From: Methylobacterium sp. 2A
Lineage (GTDB): Bacteria > Pseudomonadota > Alphaproteobacteria > Rhizobiales > Beijerinckiaceae
DNA length: 64,000 nucleotides
Assembly: GCF_009806555.1 (NCBI RefSeq)
Contig: NZ_VUOK01000062.1
Location: 124,001-188,000, forward strand
Direction: 5' to 3'
This document shows, piece after piece, positions 60,170 through 64,000 of the stretch. The notes beneath the pieces are model-generated. The model was not told where the DNA came from. It was given only the letters and a program-made list of their open reading frames with translations, and ran no database searches. The position numbers and the translations under genes were made by a program. How positions within the stretch are numbered: position 1 is the first letter of the stretch; each line of letters opens with the position of its first letter.

Positions 60170-61228
60170 ATGGCCGAGCAAGAGGTACTCAGCCGGCAGC
60201 TGAGAAGCGACGCCGTAGATTTTTCTTTCGGTGAGATTGTAAATCTTCACAAAGCCAATGAAATAGTAATCGCGCCTGAATACCAGCGTCTCTTTCGCTG
60301 GAGCGATGAGCAAAGATCAAGATTAATCGAATCTATTCTCGTTGAGCTGCCGATTCCTCCGATTTTTCTCATTGAGGGAGAAGAAGGAATCCTTGAACTC
60401 ATTGATGGACTGCAACGAGTAAGTTCTGTAATCCAATTCATTAGCGCGCCTGATATTGAACTTTCTCCGCTCAAGCTGGTGGGATGCGATCTTATACCCC
60501 AGCGAAATGGAAAATCGTTTGATGACCTCTCCTTGACTGATCGATTGAGAATAAAGCGGACTGCAGTCCGCGCTATCGTAATTCGCCGCCAAGGTGACGA
60601 AAAAATAAAATACGAGCTTTTTAAGCGCCTTAATACAGGCGGCGCGCTGCTGTCCGCGCAAGAAATAAGGAATTGCTCTTCACGCATGATAGCCGGGGGC
60701 GAGCGATTTTATAAAACATTGCAAGAGCTTGCCTCTAATGCATCTTTTAGAACTGCGATTGAACGCCTCCCAGAAAGCTCAATCTTTCAAAAAGGAGACG
60801 AAGAACTTGTGTTGCGGTTCTTCGCTGTAAAAAATTACCTTCATGGGTATAAAGGCAACGTCGAGGATTGGCTAGACTCTTATATGGAAGAAATATTATT
60901 TGAAAGGATCGCTTTTGATACGGCAGCCGAAAGTAAAGTATTTGAACAGGTTTTCAATCTAATTTCGAGCGTATTTGGCAAAGACGCCTTCGCGAGAACG
61001 AAGGGCACGGAAGGAACCGGTAGACTAGCGCCCGCATATTTTGAAGCAGCGGTTGGTGGCGTTCTTGCAAATCTTGATGAAATTGCAGGACGCGATCCAG
61101 CCCAGCTTCGCGCTAGTTTGTATAATTTGTATGGATCAGAAGAGTTTAGGGAGGTTACTGGTCCAGGCGCCAATACAATCCCAAAACTTAATGGAAGAAT
61201 TAATTTGGTAAGCGCGGCTTTGGCCTAA
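60170..61228 (+). CDS. DUF262 (GmrSD N-terminal/ParB-like nuclease) protein
   Basis: 352 residues from ATG 60170, preceded by TAAGGA with a 9-base spacer; TTG 60161 is not supported. The DUF262 signature is clear: IAPEYQRLFRWSDEQRSRLI, followed by ESIL, and ELIDGLQRVSSVIQF. DUF262 is a ParB-like fold used as an NTP-sensing or nuclease module in type IV restriction (GmrSD) and other defence systems. There is no DUF1524 C-terminal nuclease. GC is far below the flanking genes, showing recent acquisition. It is 3 bp before the HEPN gene. Confidence 0.85.
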   Translation: MAEQEVLSRQLRSDAVDFSFGEIVNLHKANEIVIAPEYQRLFRWSDEQRSRLIESILVELPIPPIFLIEGEEGILELIDGLQRVSSVIQFISAPDIELSPLKLVGCDLIPQRNGKSFDDLSLTDRLRIKRTAVRAIVIRRQGDEKIKYELFKRLNTGGALLSAQEIRNCSSRMIAGGERFYKTLQELASNASFRTAIERLPESSIFQKGDEELVLRFFAVKNYLHGYKGNVEDWLDSYMEEILFERIAFDTAAESKVFEQVFNLISSVFGKDAFARTKGTEGTGRLAPAYFEAAVGGVLANLDEIAGRDPAQLRASLYNLYGSEEFREVTGPGANTIPKLNGRINLVSAALA

Positions 61229-61231
61229 GTC

Positions 61232-61849
61232 ATGGGTTTAACACCCCGCGAACTTGAGCGACAAATCGAAGCTGATTTAGATTGGCGCCATGCCGAGCTT
61301 GCGATCTTTCGCGAGATGATAACGCCGTCGTCCATAAGCCTGGTTAGACAGCATGCTCTATTTCGAGCAGCATGGGCGATACTATATGCACATTATGAAG
61401 GTTTCTGCAAAAACTCACTGCAACTCTTCGCGGACTATCTAACTGGGCTTCCAGACTGTGATAAACTTTCACACTCAATGTTTTTATTTTTGCACGATAA
61501 ATCTATTCGCGACGCGAAAACCTTACCGCACGCCGCCGCTTACGAGTTTTTTAGAAACACACTGGAAAAGATGAAGCAAAACCCACCTCCGTCGCTTACT
61601 GTTGACACTAAAAGCAATCTATGGCCATCGCTCCTTGAGGAGCTGTTGTATTCGTTCGATATCGCCCCCACGTCGGTAATTGAAAGACCGGAAAGTATCA
61701 AAACTTTAGTTGCGCGTCGAAACGACATCGCGCACGGCCAGAAAGTTTTCATCAGCGACCTCGCATATTATTTGGAATACGAAAACGCCGTGCGCAACCT
61801 TATGTACGCTCTTGCTTTAGCAATAATTGATCGTGTTGGTCATTTATAG
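61232..61849 (+). CDS. HEPN-domain protein (MAE_28990/MAE_18760-like)
   Basis: 205 residues from ATG 61232, 3 bp after the DUF262 stop. The HEPN RNase motif R-x4-6-H is present in LVARRNDIAHGQKVF (Arg163...His168). A helical bundle includes RAAWAILYAHYEGFCKNSLQLFADYL. The family is described from comparative genomics as a HEPN nuclease often paired with DUF262, as here. Such modules are candidate abortive-infection or toxin systems. The gene is AT-rich like its partner. Confidence 0.85.
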   Translation: MGLTPRELERQIEADLDWRHAELAIFREMITPSSISLVRQHALFRAAWAILYAHYEGFCKNSLQLFADYLTGLPDCDKLSHSMFLFLHDKSIRDAKTLPHAAAYEFFRNTLEKMKQNPPPSLTVDTKSNLWPSLLEELLYSFDIAPTSVIERPESIKTLVARRNDIAHGQKVFISDLAYYLEYENAVRNLMYALALAIIDRVGHL

Positions 61850-61943
61850 TGGACAGCATCTAAATTATTCATTCTTGATCGATTATTGAGCGGATCCCTG
61901 CGGCGTCACACGCAGTTACCCTCAACATAAAATCTACGTAAAA

Positions 61944-61969
61944 GTTGGCGATTTGACGAAATCGCCAAC
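61944..61969 (-). terminator. Intrinsic terminator for the sigma-factor gene
   Basis: GTTGGCGATTT-CGTC-AAATCGCCAAC is a perfect 11-bp stem with a 4-base loop, read on the minus strand. It is followed by TTTTACG, and lies 42 bp after the sigma gene's stop. On the plus strand no T tract follows, so it serves the minus-strand gene. Confidence 0.75.
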
Positions 61970-62010
61970 CAAGAGCTAGGCAAACAGCTTTTATATAAAA
62001 TCTACTTTCG

Positions 62011-62715
62011 TCACGCCGCCGGGGCCTGTCCGGCCACCACCGTGCCGAGGGTGCCGAGCAGCGAGGACCGGGCCCGGCTCACCCGGCTCTTCACGGTGCC
62101 GACCTGGCAGCCGAGCTTGCTCGCCGCCTCCTCGTAGGTGTGGCCCTCGGCGCCGACCAGCAGCAACGCCTGCCGCTGCGCCGCCGGCAGTCCTTCGAGG
62201 CGCGCCCACACGACCTTGAGGGTGCTGGCATCCTCCTGATCGGCGAGGCTCGTCATCTGGCCCGCATGCGTCCCGTCGACATCCTCGATCTCGCGCCGGG
62301 TCTTGCGCAGCTCCGAGTAGAACTGGTTGCGCAGGATCGTGAACAGCCACGCGGTGAAGTTCGTGCCGGGGCGGAACCGTTCCTGATTGGCCCAGGCCTT
62401 CACGAACGTCTCCTGGACGAGATCGTCGGCCCGGTTGACGTCCCCCACGAGCGACAGCGCGAAGGTGCGCAGGGCCGGCAGCGCCTTGATGATGTCGCCG
62501 CGGAAGTCGAAGGGGACGGTCTGACCTTGGGCGGCGACGGCAACCTCGAACCGCGCGATCAGGTCGCTCAGCTGCGCCGGCAGCGGCTCCTGTTCCACGA
62601 TCTGGAAATAGTCGCGGATGGGCAGGGCGAGGTGCTGGCCGATGGCCGTGGCGTAGGTGGGGGCTTTGCGGTCAGCCTCGGCCTCGCTCGACGGATTCGC
62701 GGCGTCTTCGATCAT
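62011..62715 (-). CDS. EcfG-type ECF sigma factor with a NepR-like N-terminal segment
   Basis: 234 residues from ATG 62715, with AGGAC upstream. Residues ~25-60 (IGQHLALPIRDYFQIVEQEP, then LPAQLSDLIARFE) resemble the core of NepR, the anti-sigma factor that binds EcfG. Region 2 follows (RADDLVQETFVKAWANQERF, RPGTNFTAWLFTILRNQFY) and region 4 (YEEAASKLGCQVGTVKSRVS), both EcfG-like. EcfG proteins run the alphaproteobacterial general stress response and are usually about 180 residues, so the N-terminal extension is the unusual part. PhyR and a free NepR are not in the window. Confidence 0.85.
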   Translation of the reverse strand: MIEDAANPSSEAEADRKAPTYATAIGQHLALPIRDYFQIVEQEPLPAQLSDLIARFEVAVAAQGQTVPFDFRGDIIKALPALRTFALSLVGDVNRADDLVQETFVKAWANQERFRPGTNFTAWLFTILRNQFYSELRKTRREIEDVDGTHAGQMTSLADQEDASTLKVVWARLEGLPAAQRQALLLVGAEGHTYEEAASKLGCQVGTVKSRVSRARSSLLGTLGTVVAGQAPAA

Positions 62716-62919
62716 GGACGTGTCCTGATCCCTGGTGCTTGTATACTGGAATCTCTCTAACGTCCGTACCGGCATAAATATGAACCGATACCAAACGCTC
62801 CCGTCTGTATCGGGGAATAGAGGCAACGTGGCCATAACGGCCGAGGTTAATCCAACCGCGCACGAGGGCTGGCAGCGGCTTGTCCGGCGGTGCAGACTGC
62901 GCACCGTGAGGAGAGCGGC

Positions 62920-63579
62920 ATGAGCCACGACCACGCGGATCACGATCACGCGCATCACGGCAGCGACCTCTCGCCGGTCGAAGCCCGGGTGCGGGCGCTC
63001 GAGTCGCTGCTGACCGAGAAGGGCTATCTCGACCCGGCAGCCCTCGACGCGCTGGTCGAGCTCTACGAGACCAAGGTCGGACCGCATCTCGGCGCCCGGG
63101 TGGTGGCCCGGGCCTGGGTCGACCCCGCGTTCCGCGCGCGGCTGCTGGCCGAGGCCACGCCGGCCATCGCCGAGCTCGGAATCGGGGGCCGGGGCGGCGA
63201 GCACATGGTTGTGGTGGAGAACACGCCTCAGACGCACAACCTCGTCGTGTGCACTTTGTGTTCCTGCTATCCCTGGCCGGTGCTCGGCCTGCCGCCCGTC
63301 TGGTACAAGGCCCCACCCTACCGGGCCCGGGCGGTGATCGACCCGCGCGGCGTGCTGGCCGAGTTCGGGGTGACGCTGCCGGAGACGACCCGCATCACCG
63401 TGTGGGATTCGACCGCCGAGACCCGCTACATGGTGCTTCCGATGCGTCCCGCGGGCACGGAGGGCTTCTCCGAGGAGGCCCTGGCCGCCCTCGTCACGCG
63501 CGATTCCATGATCGGCACCGGGCTTCCCCAAGTGCCCACGATGGCGCTTCCGGTCGAACCCGCGGAGAGGCCGGTATGA
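62920..63579 (+). CDS. nthA: Nitrile hydratase alpha subunit, cobalt type
   Basis: 219 residues from ATG 62920, with GAGGAGAG upstream. Hydrates nitriles to amides. The metal site VVCTLCSCYPWPVLGLPP has Cys-Thr-Leu-Cys-Ser-Cys, where Thr marks the cobalt form and Ser the iron form. The N-terminus is His-rich (MSHDHADHDHAHHG), as in cobalt enzymes. WYKAPPYRARAVIDPRGVLAEFG is the C-terminal family block. It overlaps nthB by four bases (ATGA). Divergent from the EcfG-like gene. Confidence 0.95.
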   Translation: MSHDHADHDHAHHGSDLSPVEARVRALESLLTEKGYLDPAALDALVELYETKVGPHLGARVVARAWVDPAFRARLLAEATPAIAELGIGGRGGEHMVVVENTPQTHNLVVCTLCSCYPWPVLGLPPVWYKAPPYRARAVIDPRGVLAEFGVTLPETTRITVWDSTAETRYMVLPMRPAGTEGFSEEALAALVTRDSMIGTGLPQVPTMALPVEPAERPV

Positions 63580-64000
63580 ACGGGGCGCAGGATCTCGGCG
63601 GCGCGCACGGCTTCGGCCCGGTGGTGCCGGAGCCGAACGAGCCGGTGTTCCACGCCGCCTGGGAGCGGCGCGTCTTCGCGATGGCGCTCGCCATGGGCTA
63701 TACCGGCGCCTGGAACCTCGACGGCAGCCGCGCCGCCCGCGAATCGCTGCCGCCGGCCGAGTATCTCGCGTCGAGCTACTACGCGATCTGGCTGAAGGCC
63801 CTGGAGAGGCAGCTCGCCGCCACCGGGCTGGCCACACCCGCCGAGATCGCAGCCGGCCGTTCCACGGAACCGGCGGAGCCCGTGGCTCGGATCCTGGCCC
63901 GCGACGGCCTGGAGGACCGGTTCCGGGCCGGCTTCCCGAGCAGCCGGGCGGCCGACGCCCCCGCCCGCTTCGCGTTGGGGGATGCAGTCCTGGCGCGCAA
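63576..64000 (+). CDS. nthB: Nitrile hydratase beta subunit, N-terminal part (runs off window)
   Basis: Begins ATG 63576 inside the nthA stop and stays open to the window edge (141 codons). MNGAQDLGGAHGFGPVVPEP is the invariant NHase beta N-terminus, followed by FHAAWERRVFAMALAMGYTG and SSYYAIWLKALERQL. It forms the heterodimer with NthA. The C-terminal half and any downstream cobalt activator gene (p14K/NthE) lie beyond the window. Confidence 0.93.
   Translation, partial: MNGAQDLGGAHGFGPVVPEPNEPVFHAAWERRVFAMALAMGYTGAWNLDGSRAARESLPPAEYLASSYYAIWLKALERQLAATGLATPAEIAAGRSTEPAEPVARILARDGLEDRFRAGFPSSRAADAPARFALGDAVLAR

Noticed and set aside
62780..62812. GAAC...CGTC string upstream of nthA as a possible EcfG promoter
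   Set aside because: Lacks the first G of GGAAC and the GTT of the -10, so the match is too weak to call.
1..64000. tRNA, rRNA, integrase or complete IS element
   Set aside because: I found no TPsiC-arm pattern with a matching acceptor stem, no rRNA core sequences and no transposase frame, by eye only. A tRNAscan-SE and ISfinder run would settle it.

Overview
This window is high-GC, gene-dense alphaproteobacterial chromosome, most likely Methylobacterium/Methylorubrum (Hyphomicrobiales). The call rests on very high GC, an EcfG-type general-stress sigma factor, HWE-type histidine kinase, an Irr/ICE-like iron box, an ATP12 assembly factor, a DUF6894 protein, DUF2093, and many small proteins and palindromic repeats of the kind seen in that group. 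I found no rRNA, tRNA, CRISPR array, integrase or complete insertion sequence.

Layout. 1-8 kb: end of a LysR regulator, class-III aminotransferase, a Cys-cluster protein, glutathione peroxidase, ATP12 chaperone, HAD phosphatase, a secreted PsiF-like protein with a tandem repeat, an alpha/beta hydrolase and an RluA-family pseudouridine synthase. 8-10 kb: two related HigA-like antidote proteins without toxin genes, in an AT-richer stretch. 10-14 kb: a cobalamin riboswitch followed by a TonB-dependent receptor and a PepSY membrane protein. 14-21 kb: a receiver protein, a frameshifted PAS/HWE kinase, a ZnuD-like TonB receptor, a MarR regulator and a second receiver. 21-25.6 kb: divergent bioA and bioF, OsmC and a methyltransferase. 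25.6-34 kb: a large imperfect palindrome, a gamma-glutamyltranspeptidase-like enzyme, CPA1 antiporter, gshB, small secreted proteins, a candidate sRNA, a HAD enzyme and a DUF1214/DUF1254 pair. 34-43 kb: PBP1A, YcgN-type protein, a SigF-NrsF-DUF1223 stress operon, creatininase-like enzyme, a CheZ/CheY pair and ribF. 43-46.3 kb: lipid A/Kdo operon (DUF374 acyltransferase, waaA, lpxK). 46.3-48.5 kb: a stand-alone VIT-type membrane protein behind an ICE-like box, and a metallophosphoesterase. 48.5-60 kb: an amide/peptide degradation region (two amidases, M20 and M81 peptidases, penicillin acylase, a ThDP enzyme and an ABC substrate-binding protein). 60-62 kb: an AT-rich two-gene island encoding a DUF262 protein and a HEPN protein. 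62-64 kb: an EcfG-like sigma factor with a NepR-like N-terminus, and the cobalt-type nitrile hydratase genes nthA and nthB (nthB runs off the window).

How the genes work together. Several groups form translationally coupled operons with 4-nt overlaps: DUF1223-sigF-nrsF, acyltransferase-waaA-lpxK, the ThDP enzyme-acylase-M81-M20 set, TonB receptor-PepSY, and nthA-nthB. Metal and cofactor handling recurs: B12 riboswitch, ZnuD-like receptor, ICE-like box, cobalt nitrile hydratase. Nitrile hydratase and the nearby amidase could form a nitrile to amide to acid route.

The most novel-looking items are the DUF262+HEPN island (a candidate defence module), the NepR-EcfG fusion, and a palindromic repeat with perfect 35-bp arms that lies in frame inside the penicillin acylase gene.
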